NCBI GenBank assembly: GCA_964036275.1
Contig: CAXIWQ010000312.1
Location: forward strand, 97,172-161,171
Direction: 5' to 3'
Length of the DNA stretch: 64,000 nucleotides
Source: Litoditis marina
Taxonomy: Eukaryota > Nematoda > Chromadorea > Rhabditida > Rhabditidae
Below, one piece after another: positions 55,481 to 64,000 of the stretch (the stretch's first letter is position 1; the number at the start of each line of letters is the position of its first letter). The notes under the pieces were generated by a model. The model had not been told where the DNA came from, searched no databases, and saw nothing but the letters and a program-made list of their open reading frames with translations. Position numbers and translations under genes: made by a program.

Positions 55481-55948
55481 CATAACCGGCAAGCTTTGGA
55501 ATCAAAGATATGTCCGCGTACACGGCGGAAAGTAAGATATACAGTACCTTCTCGCCTTTTCGTTGGTGACGACTATATTAATGATGACCGAGCAACTGTA
55601 GCAGACCTATTTGGTCCACTGTATCTTCCTTCCAACTCGTGTGTACAGTTCCCAGATCACGATCGAGACATGCATCATCTGGAAAAATAGGAATATTGTT
55701 CACACTATCGATCATACTCTTTTTCACCCATATGTAGCTCTCCAAAATACCTCATACACCCGATACTTTTCTAGAATATTCTCACATTCACATAGCAAAA
55801 CTCTTATGAATCTTGATGACACTATCCAGTAGAAAATGGTGTTGGAATATAGCATTTATGATCTAATTCGACAAAAGTTTTTCTCTGAATCTCTCTTAGA
55901 CAGTTTCGAAGGAGATAAAAGACAGTTTCACTGATACTGAAACAAATA
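55481..55948. other. Unassigned interior sequence
   Basis: Two short overlapping plus-strand open frames occur (64 codons at 55496-55690 and 73 codons at 55611-55832), but neither resembles a family I know and neither has supporting splice or polyadenylation context. I treat the stretch as non-coding. Confidence 0.5.

Positions 55949-55998
<50 letters not shown>
55949..55998. repeat. (TC)n microsatellite
   Basis: A 50-bp run of TC dinucleotides is interrupted by CCC near 55958 and by one A near 55984. It produces a spurious Arg-Glu-rich open frame on the minus strand. Confidence 0.95.
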
Positions 55999-56581
55999 AG
56001 TCTCACTCTTCCCACACACCTCTGTCTTCCCACCCATCCAACATTCTATTTTGAAATTAAGATGATACACACATTACTATCTATCATAAATGCAACCAAC
56101 CTCTCTGGACTTCAGTTTCTCCGCGAAATGGTTCATTTTGCGATTGATTCGCCGGTTCCAATCATCAGCCGGTTCTGCTGTTCTGCAAAACATGAATTAT
56201 AAGTAAACTCTAGTCAAAAATGACATAAATTTGGTCCAACTTGAACTACTGCAGCTCATGTTTCAGAAAAACTTAGGTGATATAGAAAAGCGGATCGAGT
56301 TTCTATTAACACACACTATTCTAGATGCTAGATCTAAGTATGGTTGGCCATAGTTTTGCAATACTACTAAGGTCAAGTCAAAAATAACGAAATTGGTCTA
56401 GTTTGCGGTCTAGTTTTGTAACGAGAAACTAGAAATATGGGTATAAATCTCATATATGGAGCGGTAAATCTACTAGCTACCCAAAGTCGACAAGGGGCAA
56501 GAAACATCAATCGATATCCATGGCTCGAAAAACCAAAACAGTCAAAGGAAGAGGGTGCGGGTTTTTAACTAAAGATGAGCT
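55999..56581. other. Unassigned interior sequence with a diverged direct repeat
   Basis: No gene is recognised. Two related segments, 56212-56243 (AGTCAAAAATGACATAAATT, then TGGTCCAACTTG) and 56376-56405 (AGTCAAAAATAACGAAATTG, then GTCTAGTTTG), form an imperfect direct repeat about 164 bp apart. Its meaning is unknown. Confidence 0.5.
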
Positions 56582-56833
56582 GTGGCAGTTTTCGGTTTGA
56601 TCTGTACCACTACGGATAAATCAACTCTTTCAAAAGTGGCAGTATATACTCCCTTTCTTTCACAAGCACCCTCTTACAGTAACCGGTTAACTATGTTTAT
56701 CGGCGATGAGCTGAAACTAGGATCGCGCTCTCCATGGCAAGCCAGTACAGTATATGGTAAACTATCTCACTATGTTTGTAGTCTGAGCTCGCAGATTTCT
56801 ATAAGAAATTCGGACCTATGTCGTGCTTCGTGA
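56582..56833 (+). other. Unrecognised 83-codon open frame followed by AATAAA and an A10 run
   Basis: The open frame (from a GTG; no good ATG context) ends with TGA at 56831-56833. A canonical AATAAA lies at 56874-56879 and a run of ten A at 56884-56893, which could be a transcript 3' end or the tail of a retrocopy. Upstream, a T-rich stretch and CTGTGGCAG near 56580-56589 could be a 3' splice site. The predicted peptide resembles no family I know. Chance is a real possibility at this length. Confidence 0.2.
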
Positions 56834-56893
56834 TCAAACTACAACCAACTATTGTATCTCACATGCTTACGTAAATAAATCTCAAAAAAAAAA

Positions 56894-57332
56894 CAAGATT
56901 TGGTCATTACCAATCATACGATACGTATCTGACGCGCATTGATGTCAGAGGTCTACATATTATAAATATATAACTCTTTACCTAATGAGGCTTGGCACTC
57001 CCACCTCACGGAAGGTTGAAACTTGCACCTACACTTATTATAATAATGCTGGTACGGGGGAAATTTCCACCAGTGGCGTTATGGACGTCCCCCCCCCTAC
57101 CAATTTACATTTTTCTGTTCCGGAACTACTGCAAGTGCGGCTGAGAACCAAACTACAACGTAGAGAGGGTGGAAAATACAAATTTGCCCGCCACATACGA
57201 AAACGTGAAACGTAAAGTTTTGTTCGAGTAACGTGTGCACCGCTACTAAAGTTTATTTTTACGTCAATCTCTTGTTCACTTTTTGTACTTTTCCGCAGAT
57301 AGGAAAGGTTGTAAAGTAGAAAAAAAGCTTAC
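56894..57332. other. Unassigned interior sequence
   Basis: A 76-codon plus-strand frame (56985-57215) has no recognisable domain. A C8 run at about 57090-57097 and A+T-rich flanks are the only other landmarks. I see no supported gene. Confidence 0.45.
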
Positions 57333-57406
57333 CTGCACCAGATTCCCACCATCCCTTTCCATTTGAAAATGCGGAAGCTTCATCTTCCACGGAGATGTCC
57401 ACCTCC
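57333..57406 (-). other. Candidate internal exon, 74 nt, possibly captured from a host gene
   Basis: Read on the minus strand, a pyrimidine-rich tract (TTTATTTTTCATTTTTTAG) precedes this segment and GCAG followed by GTAAGC ends it, so both splice sites fit consensus. It is more G+C-rich than its surroundings. One frame stays open, giving a peptide starting EVDISVEDEASAF and ending GKGWWESGA; a second frame is also open. No protein family is recognised and no neighbouring exon was identified. It could be a piece of a host gene carried by the transposon, as known for Pack-type elements, or coincidence. Confidence 0.3.
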
Positions 57407-58311
57407 CTAAAAAATGAAAAATAAATTGCGTTTCACACATACATGACCCATTAGAGTGATGTTTTGAAGCTGCAGACAAGCTTTAACATACTTTCCCATG
57501 TTTGAGTTTTATCCGCAATCACAGCATAAGTTCTGTTACTAATCTAAAATGCAGAATATCAGTAGGAATGGCATGGACTAAAACAATTTCTACAAACTAC
57601 AAACTACACACGCGGAGAACCGATGTAAACTTATATTAAAACGTTTCAGGAGTTCCGTTGCTACGTATTTTGAATTATTCCCAACTTGTTATGTTTACTG
57701 AAATGTTCAATACGTATTTCATCATCCTTCATCGTATGGGGAAGGCAGAAAGATAATTTTGTCTGATTTGACAGAACACGTGCGCATGTTCTAGTTTTAC
57801 TACATAAATTTAACCACATACCTCAAAGCTTTCCCCTGCAAGATGAACTTCCTATTGATAACCATGAATCCATGGATACTGATCTGAAATTTACTGATCT
57901 GAAAAACACTTTCATACAACATAACAACTAACAAAACGGAAATTCTTACGAAAATATAATTTACGTGTAAGTGAGAGATGACTGTCCGAAAATTAGTATA
58001 AAACAATCAAAATTACTACTAGTTAAAAAGACTAGGATTCCACTTTCAATATGTTACATATTAGTTTGAAAATTTTAGAAATAGCTCTAAAAGTACAAAA
58101 TTCAAATCAAATAAAACTGACTTCTTCCTACAACCAAGCACATAAGAATAACATTCTAAACTAATCTATTTATTTTAATTGAAGTTAGAAGTTACCAGTT
58201 GCAAAATAAGAAAAAAATATATAAAGAGAACAGCCGACCGACGAGCGGTTGCGCAGACGAGAAGTGGAGGGCGATTCGAAAACAATTATCAATCAATAAC
58301 ATATTATCCGG
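57407..58311. other. A+T-rich interior, no gene seen
   Basis: The stretch is A+T-rich with two short local repeats: ACAAACT repeated at about 57591-57606 and ACTGATCTGAAA repeated at about 57877-57905. A short minus-strand frame (57800-58006) is unremarkable. Nothing here resembles a transposase. Confidence 0.55.
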
Positions 58312-58421
58312 CGGTAGTACCGCTCACAGGGCCCCCTGCCCCGGCCGGTTATTCTGCTGCGGTAGTACCGGTATTGTCGCGCGGTAGTACCGATTTTGGC
58401 TATTGTCCCGCGGTACTACCG
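58312..58421. repeat. Right subterminal palindromes CGGTAGTACCG (4 exact)
   Basis: Exact copies lie at 58312-58322, 58360-58370 and 58382-58392, and in the complementary form CGGTACTACCG at 58411-58421. Spacings are 48, 22 and 29 bp. More copies here than on the left is typical of asymmetric transposon ends. Confidence 0.78.
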
Positions 58422-58432
58422 ACAGAATGTCT
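58401..58432 (-). repeat. Right terminal inverted repeat
   Basis: Read on the minus strand this gives AGACATT, TCGG, TACCGC, GACAATA with the same spacing as the left end. It contains one copy of the 11-bp palindrome (58411-58421). Confidence 0.82.
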
Positions 58433-58435
58433 GAG

Positions 58436-58437
58436 TT
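58436..58437. other. Right target-site duplication (TT)
   Basis: This is the partner of the TT at 54836-54837. If the preceding G (58435) is read as a mutated C, the duplication would be three bases (CTT), the length usual for CACTA elements. Confidence 0.5.
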
Positions 58438-59099
58438 TGCCTTGCAGCTACAGAAAAAAAATCATACGGCTATCAAGTCTGTTGCTCCCAGCTACAAAAA
58501 CCTAATACGACTTTATATTCTGTGGCGCACAGACACAAAAGACAAATTAACGCGGTTATTGACTCTTTGCCTTGCAGCTACAGAAAAAAGTTTATACGGC
58601 TATCAAGTGTGTTGCTCACAGCTACAAGAACCTAATACGACTGAATATTCTGTGGCGCACAGCCACAAAAGACGAATTAAGGCGGTTATTGACTCTTTGC
58701 CTTGCAGCTACAGAAAAAAAGGTTTGTACGGCTATCAGGTCTGTTGCTCCCAGCTACAAGAAAGTAATACGACTATCTATTCTGTGGCGCACAGCCACGA
58801 AATACGAATTAACGCGGTTATCGACTCTTTGGCTTGCAGCTACAGAAAAAAGTTTACACGGCTATCAAGTCTGTTGCTCCCAGCTACAAAAACCTAATAC
58901 GACAATCTATTCTGTGGTGCACAACCACAAAGTACGAATTAACGCTGTTATCGACTCTTTGGCTTGCAGTTACAGAGAACAGTTCATACGGCTATCAAAT
59001 CTGTTGCTCCCAGCTACAAAAACTCAATACAACTATCTTTCCTGTGGTGCACAACCAGAAAGTACGAATTAACGCGGTTATTGACTCTGTGGCTTGCAG

Positions 59100-60860
59100 C
59101 TACAAAAAAAAGCTTATACGGCTACCAAGTGTGTTGCTCACAGCTACAAGAACCTAAGACGACTATATATTCTGTGGCGCACAGCCACGAAATACGAATT
59201 AACGCGGTTATCGACTCTTTGGCTTGCAGCTACAGAAAAAAGTTTATACGGCTATCAATTCTGTTGCTCCCAGCTACGAAAACCTAATACGACTTTATAT
59301 TCTGTGGCGCACAGCCACAAAAGACAAATTAACGCGGTTATTGACTCTTTGCCATGCATTTACAGAAAACAGTTTATACGGCTATCAAGTCTGTTGCTCC
59401 CAGCTACAAAAACCTAATACGACTATCTATTCTGTGGCGCACAGCCACGAAATACGAATTAACGCGGTTATCGACTCATTAGCTTGCAGCTACAGAAAAA
59501 AGTTTATACGGCTATCAAGTCTGTTGCTCCCAGCTACAAAAACCTAATACGACAATCTATTCTGTGGTGCACAACCACAAAGTACGAATTAACGCGGTTA
59601 TTGACTCTTTGCCTTGCAGCTACAGAAAAAAGTTTATACGGCTATCAAGTGTGTTGCTCACAGCTACAAGAACCTAATACGACTGAATATTCTGTGGCGC
59701 ACAGCCACAAAAGACGAATTAACGCGGTTATTGACTCTTTGCCTTGCAGCTACAGAGAACAGTTCATACGGCTATCAAATATGTTGCTCCCAGCTACAAA
59801 AACCTAATACGACAATCTATTCTGTGGCGCACAGCCACAAAAGACGAATTAAGGCGGTTATTGACTCTTTGCCTTGCAGCCACAGAAAAAAGGTTTGTAC
59901 GGCTATCAAGTCTGTTGCTCCCAGCTACAAGAAAGTAATACGACTATCTATTCTGTGGCGCACAGCCACAAAGTACGAATTAACGCTGTTATCGACTCTT
60001 TGGCTTGCAGTTACAGAGAACAGTTCATACGGCTATCAAATCTGTTGCTCCCAGCTACAAAAACTCAATACAACTATCTTTCCTGTGGTGCACAACCAGA
60101 AAGTACGAATTAACGCGGTTATTGACTCTGTGGCTTGCAGCTACAAAAAAAAAGCTTATACGGCTACCAAGTGTGTTGCTCACAGCTACAAGAACCTAAG
60201 ACGACTATATATTCTGTGGCGCACAGCCACGAAATACGAATTAACGCGGTTATCGACTCTTTGGCTTGCAGCTACAGGAAAAAAGTTTATACGGCTATCA
60301 ATTCTGTTGCTCCCAGCTACGAAAACCTAATACGACTTTATATTCTGTGGCGCACAGCCACAAAAGACAAATTAACGCGGTTATTGACTCTTTGCCATGC
60401 ATTTACAGAAAACAGTTTATACGGCTATCAAGTCTGTTGCTCCCAGCTACAAAAACCTAATACGACTATCTATTCTGTGGCGCACAGCCACGAAATACGA
60501 ATTAACGCGGTTATCGACTCATTAGCTTGCAGCTACAGAAAAAAGTTTATACGGCTATCAAGTCTGTTGCTCCCAGCTACAAAAACCTGATACGACAATC
60601 TATTCTGTGGTGCACAACCACAAAGTACGAATTAACGCGGTTATTGACTCTTTGCCTTGCAGCTACAGAAAAAAGTTTATACGGCTATCAAGTGTGTTGC
60701 TCACAGCTACAAGAACCTAATACGACTGAATATTCTGTGGCGCACAGCCACAAAAGACGAATTAACGCGGTTATTGACTCTTTGCCTTGCAGCTACAGAG
60801 AACAGTTCATACGGCTATCAAATCTGTTGCTCCCAGCTACAAAAACCTAACACGACAATC
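59100..60860. repeat. 1043-bp spaced duplication in the right array block
   Basis: Monomers from about 59.1 kb, containing CAATTCTGTTGC, GCTACGAAAACC, GCCATGCATTTACAG and CTCATTAGCTTGC, recur about 1041-1043 bp later at about 60.15-60.86 kb. One copy has CAGGAAAAAAG (about 60276) and CCTGATACGAC (about 60586) where the other has CAGAAAAAAG and CCTAATACGAC. Confidence 0.75.
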
Positions 60861-63800
60861 TATTCTGTGGCGCACAGCCACAAAATACGAATCAACGCGG
60901 TTATTGACTCTTTGCCTTGCAGCTACAGAAAAAAAAATCATACGGCTATCAAGTCTGTTGCTCCCAGCTACAAAAACCTAATACGACTTTATATTCTGTG
61001 GCGCACAGACACAAAAGACAAATTAACGCGGTTATTGACTCTTTGCTTTGCAGCTACAGAAAAAAGTTTATACGGCTATCAAGTGTGTTGCTCACAGCTA
61101 CAAGAACCTAATACGACTGAATATTCTGTGGCGCACAGCCACAAAAGACGAATTAAGGCGGTTATTGACTCTTTGCCTTGCAGCTACAGAAAAAAGGTTT
61201 GTACGGCTATCAAGTCTGTTGCTCCCAGCTACAAGAAAGTAATACGACTATCTATTCTGTGGCGCACAGCCACGAAATACGAATTTACGCGGTTATCGAC
61301 TCTTTGGCTTGCATTTACAGAAAACAGTTCATACGACTATCAAGTCTGTTGCTCCCAGCTACAAAAACCTAATACGACAATCTATTCTGTGGCGCACAGC
61401 CACGAAATACAAATTAACGCGGTTATCGACTCTTTGGCTTGCAGCTACAGAAAAAAGTTTACACGGCTATCAAGTCTGTTGCTCACAGCTACAAGAACCT
61501 AATACGACTGAATATTCTGTGGTGCACAACCACAAAGTACGAATTAACGCTGTTATCGACTCTTTGGCTTGCAGTTACAGAGAACAGTTCATACGGCTAT
61601 CAAATATGTTACTCCCAGCTACAAAAACTTAATACAACTATCTTTCCTGTGGTGCACAACCAGAAAGTACGAATTAACGCTGTTATCGACTCTTTGGCTT
61701 GCAGTTACAGAGAACAGTTCATAAGGCTATCAAATCTGTTGCTCCCAGCTACAAAAACTTAATACAACTATCTTTCCTGTGGTGCACAACCAGAAAGTAC
61801 GAATTAACGCGGTTATTGACTCTTTGCCTTGCAGCTACAGAAAAAAAATCATACGGCTATCAAGTCTGTTGCTCCCAGCTACAAAAACCTAATACGACTT
61901 TATATTCTGTGGCACACAGCCACAAAAGACGAATTAACGCGGTTGTTGACTCTTTTCCTTGCAGCTATAGAAAAAAAGGTTTATACGGCTATCAAGTCTG
62001 TTGCTCCCAGCTACAAAAACCTTATACGACAATCTATTCTGTGGTGCACAACCACAAAGTACAAATTAACGCTGTTATCGAATCTTTGGCTTGCAGTTAC
62101 AGAGAACAGTTCATACGGCTATCAAGTCTGTTGCTCCCAGCTACAAAAACCTAATACGACAATCTATTCTGTGGCGCACAGCCACAAAAGACGAATTAAC
62201 GCGGTTATTGACTCTTTGCCTTGCAGCTACAGAAAAAAAATCATACGGCTATCAAGTCTGTTGCTCCCAGCTACAAAAACCTAATACGACTGAATATTCT
62301 GTGGCGCACAGCCACAAAAGACGAATTAACGCGGTTATTGACTCTTTTCCTTGCAGCTACAGAAAAAAGGTTTATACGGCTATCAAGTCTGTTGCTCCCA
62401 GCTACAAGAAAGTAATACGACTATCTATTCTGTGGCGCACAGCCACGAAATACGAATTTACGCGGTTATCGACTCTTTGGCTTGCAGTTACAGAGAACAG
62501 TCCATACGGCTATCAAGGCTGTTGCTCCCAGCTACAAAAACCTAATACGACAATCTATTCTGTGGCGCACAGCCACAAAATACGAATTAACGCTGTTATC
62601 GACTCTTTGGCTTGCAGTTACAGAGAACAGTTCATACGGCTATCAAATCTGTTGCTCCCAGCTACAAAAACTTAATACAACTATCTTTTCTGTGGTGCAC
62701 AACCACAAAGTACGAATTAACGCGGTTATTGACTCACTGGCTTGCAGCTACAGAAAAAAGCTTATACGGCTACCAAGTGTGTTGCTCACAGCTACAAGAA
62801 CCTAAGACGACTATATATTCTGTGGCGCACAGCCACAAAAGACAAATTAACGCGGTTATTAACTCTTTGCCTTGCAGCTACTGAGAACAGTTCATACGGC
62901 TATCAAATCTGTTGCTCCCAGCTACAAAAACCTAATACGACAATCTATTCTGTGGCGCACAGCCACAAAATACGAATCAACGCGGTTATTGACTCTTTGC
63001 CTTGCAGCTACACAAAAAAAAAATCATACGGCTATCAAGTCTGTTGCTCCCAGCTACAAAAACCTAATACGACAATCTATTCTGTGGCGCACAGACACAA
63101 AAGACAAATTAACGCGGTTATTGACTCTTTGCCTTGCAGCTACAGAAAAAAGTGTATACGGCTATCAAGTGTGTTGCTCACAGCTACAAGAACCTAATAC
63201 GACTGAATATTCTGTGGCGCACAGCCACAAAAGACGAATTAACGCGGTTATTGACTCTTTTCCTTGCAGCTACAGAAAAAAAGGTTTATACGGCTATCAA
63301 GTCTGTTGCTCCCAGCTACAAAAACCTTATACGACAATCTATTTTGTGGTGCACAACCACAAAGTACGAATTAACGCTGTTATCGAATCTTTGGCTTGCA
63401 GTTACAGAGAACAGTTCATACGGCTATCAAATCTGTTGCTCCCAGCTACAAAAACTTAATACAACTATCTTTCCTGTGGTGCACAACCAGAAAGTACGAA
63501 TTAACGCGGTTATTGACTCTGTGGCTTGCAGCTACAAAAAAAAGCTTATACGGCTACCAAGTGTGTTGCTCACAGCTACAAGAACCTAAGACGACTATAT
63601 ATTCTGTGGCGCACAGCCACGAAATATGAATTAACGCGGTTATCGACTCTTTGGCTTGCAGCTACAGAAAAAAGTTTACACGGCTATCAAGTCTGTTGCT
63701 CCCAGCTACAAAAACCTAATACGACAATCTATTCTGTGGCGCACAGCCAAAAAATACGAATTAACGCGGTTATTGACTCTTTTCCTTGCAGCTACAGAAA

Positions 63801-64000
63801 AAAGGTTTATACGGCTATCAAGTCTGTTGCTCCCAGCTACAAGAAAGTAATACGACTATCTATTCTGTGGCGCACAGCCACGAAATACGAATTTACGCGG
63901 TTATCGACTCTTTGGCTTGCAGTTACAGAGAACAGTCCATACGGCTATCAAGGCTGTTGCTCCCAGCTACAAAAACCTAATACGACAATCTATTCTGTGG

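Larger units (their letters stand above)
54838..58435. mobile_element. TIR DNA transposon inserted in the satellite, probably non-autonomous
   Basis: A 3598-bp non-satellite segment splits one monomer between GACTCTT and TTTGCC. The array phase continues across it with only TT repeated, as expected for a clean insertion with a 2-bp target duplication (or an imperfect 3-bp CTT/GTT). The ends are inverted repeats: AGACATT, TCGG, TACCGC and GACAATA occur in the same spacing at 54841-54872 and, inverted, at 58401-58432 (26 of 32 positions match). An exact 16-bp inverted pair (CGACAATACCGGTACT) lies at 54865-54880 and 58364-58379, and several 11-bp palindromes lie near both ends. The ends are G+C-rich while the interior is A+T-rich. 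No transposase is recognisable, so it is probably non-autonomous. Short target duplication plus many subterminal repeats resembles CACTA (En/Spm-type) elements, but the tips read CAT and CTC rather than CACTA, so the family stays open. Confidence 0.8.
58436..64000. repeat. 130-bp satellite DNA array, right block
   Basis: About 43 further monomers lie in the same orientation and phase as the left block, resuming at TTTGCCTTGCAGCTACAG directly after the inserted element and continuing past the window end. The variant classes match the left block. Local markers are CACAGACACAAAAGAC, AATTAAGGCGG, GCCATGCATTTACAG and CTCATTAGCTTGC, which link it to segments around 52.3-54.8 kb. The first monomers match 60.9 kb most closely. 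Part of the block (about 59.1-59.8 kb) recurs about 1043 bp later. This and the left block are evidently one array split by the insertion. Confidence 0.98.

Noticed and set aside
55496..55832. Short plus-strand frames of 64 and 73 codons
   Set aside because: No recognisable domain, they overlap each other in different frames, and there is no supporting transcript signal.
55822..56070. Minus-strand open frame rich in Arg-Glu repeats
   Set aside because: It is the translation of the (TC)n microsatellite. The flanking codons show no family.
56985..57215. 76-codon plus-strand frame
   Set aside because: No family resemblance, and it includes a C8 run that could be a slippage site. Length alone is not evidence in DNA of this composition.
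54838..58435. Helitron insertion
   Set aside because: Helitrons lack terminal inverted repeats, insert between A and T and end in CTRR. This element has inverted termini and sits between two T bases.
54838..58435. LTR retrotransposon or endogenous retrovirus
   Set aside because: There are no long direct repeats at the ends, no primer-binding site or polypurine tract, and no gag or pol-like frame.
1..64000. CRISPR array
   Set aside because: The repeats are contiguous 130-bp monomers without unique spacers, there is no leader or cas gene, and the surrounding DNA is eukaryotic in character.

Overview
The window is almost entirely satellite DNA. About 60.4 kb (1-54837 and 58436-64000, roughly 460 copies) is a head-to-tail tandem array of a monomer of about 130 bp and about 41% G+C. 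The array runs off both ends of the window. I find no ordinary protein-coding gene. The many medium-length plus-strand open frames inside the array are a by-product of the repeat: 130 is 1 mod 3, nearly all consensus stops fall in one frame, and the 'starts' are TTG or GTG. The organism is a eukaryote, judging from long satellite arrays with higher-order structure, a terminal-inverted-repeat DNA transposon and a tRNA-derived Pol III promoter. I cannot name the species. An invertebrate genome is a guess only. A centromeric or pericentromeric location is possible but not shown.

The array is built at several nested scales. The 130-bp monomer is itself a trimer of diverged subrepeats of about 43 bp (about 44, 41 and 45 bp), each starting CAGCYACA followed by an A-tract and ending in a TGT(T/G)GC-like box. 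Each junction carries a short dyad. The clearest, TGTGGC-GCACA-GCCACA, exists in a second form, TGTGGT-GCACA-ACCACA, in which both arms have changed together. Monomer variants (for example AAGTTT, AAGCTT, GATATC-containing and GAGAACAGTTCATACGG types) are arranged in higher-order repeats whose period changes along the window: a near-identical 3650-bp tandem duplication (142-7442), units of 913 and 1043 bp (7.4-17 kb), 1561 bp (18.7-21.7 kb), three copies of 1043 bp nested in a 2344-bp duplication (26.2-32.3 kb), 1563 bp containing 520 bp (33.9-37.0 kb), and spaced duplications at 4556, 1171 and 1301 bp (38.8-47 kb). From about 42.8 to 52.3 kb one-base indels accumulate, peaking in a dense cluster at 51.56-52.26 kb.

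At 54838-58435 the array is interrupted by 3598 bp of unrelated DNA with a mostly A+T-rich interior. Its ends form imperfect terminal inverted repeats (26 of 32 positions match). Inside them are six exact copies of an 11-bp palindrome, CGGTA-(G/C)-TACCG, and a second exact 16-bp inverted repeat. The satellite resumes on the right exactly where it stopped on the left, with TT repeated. This is best read as a DNA transposon, probably non-autonomous because no transposase is recognisable, and possibly CACTA-like. Its interior carries a tRNA-like A-box/B-box unit (SINE head), a (TC)n microsatellite, one candidate minus-strand exon with good splice signals, and otherwise unrecognised sequence. Closely related satellite segments at 52.8, 60.9 and 63.0 kb are uninterrupted at the equivalent position and act as paralogous empty sites.
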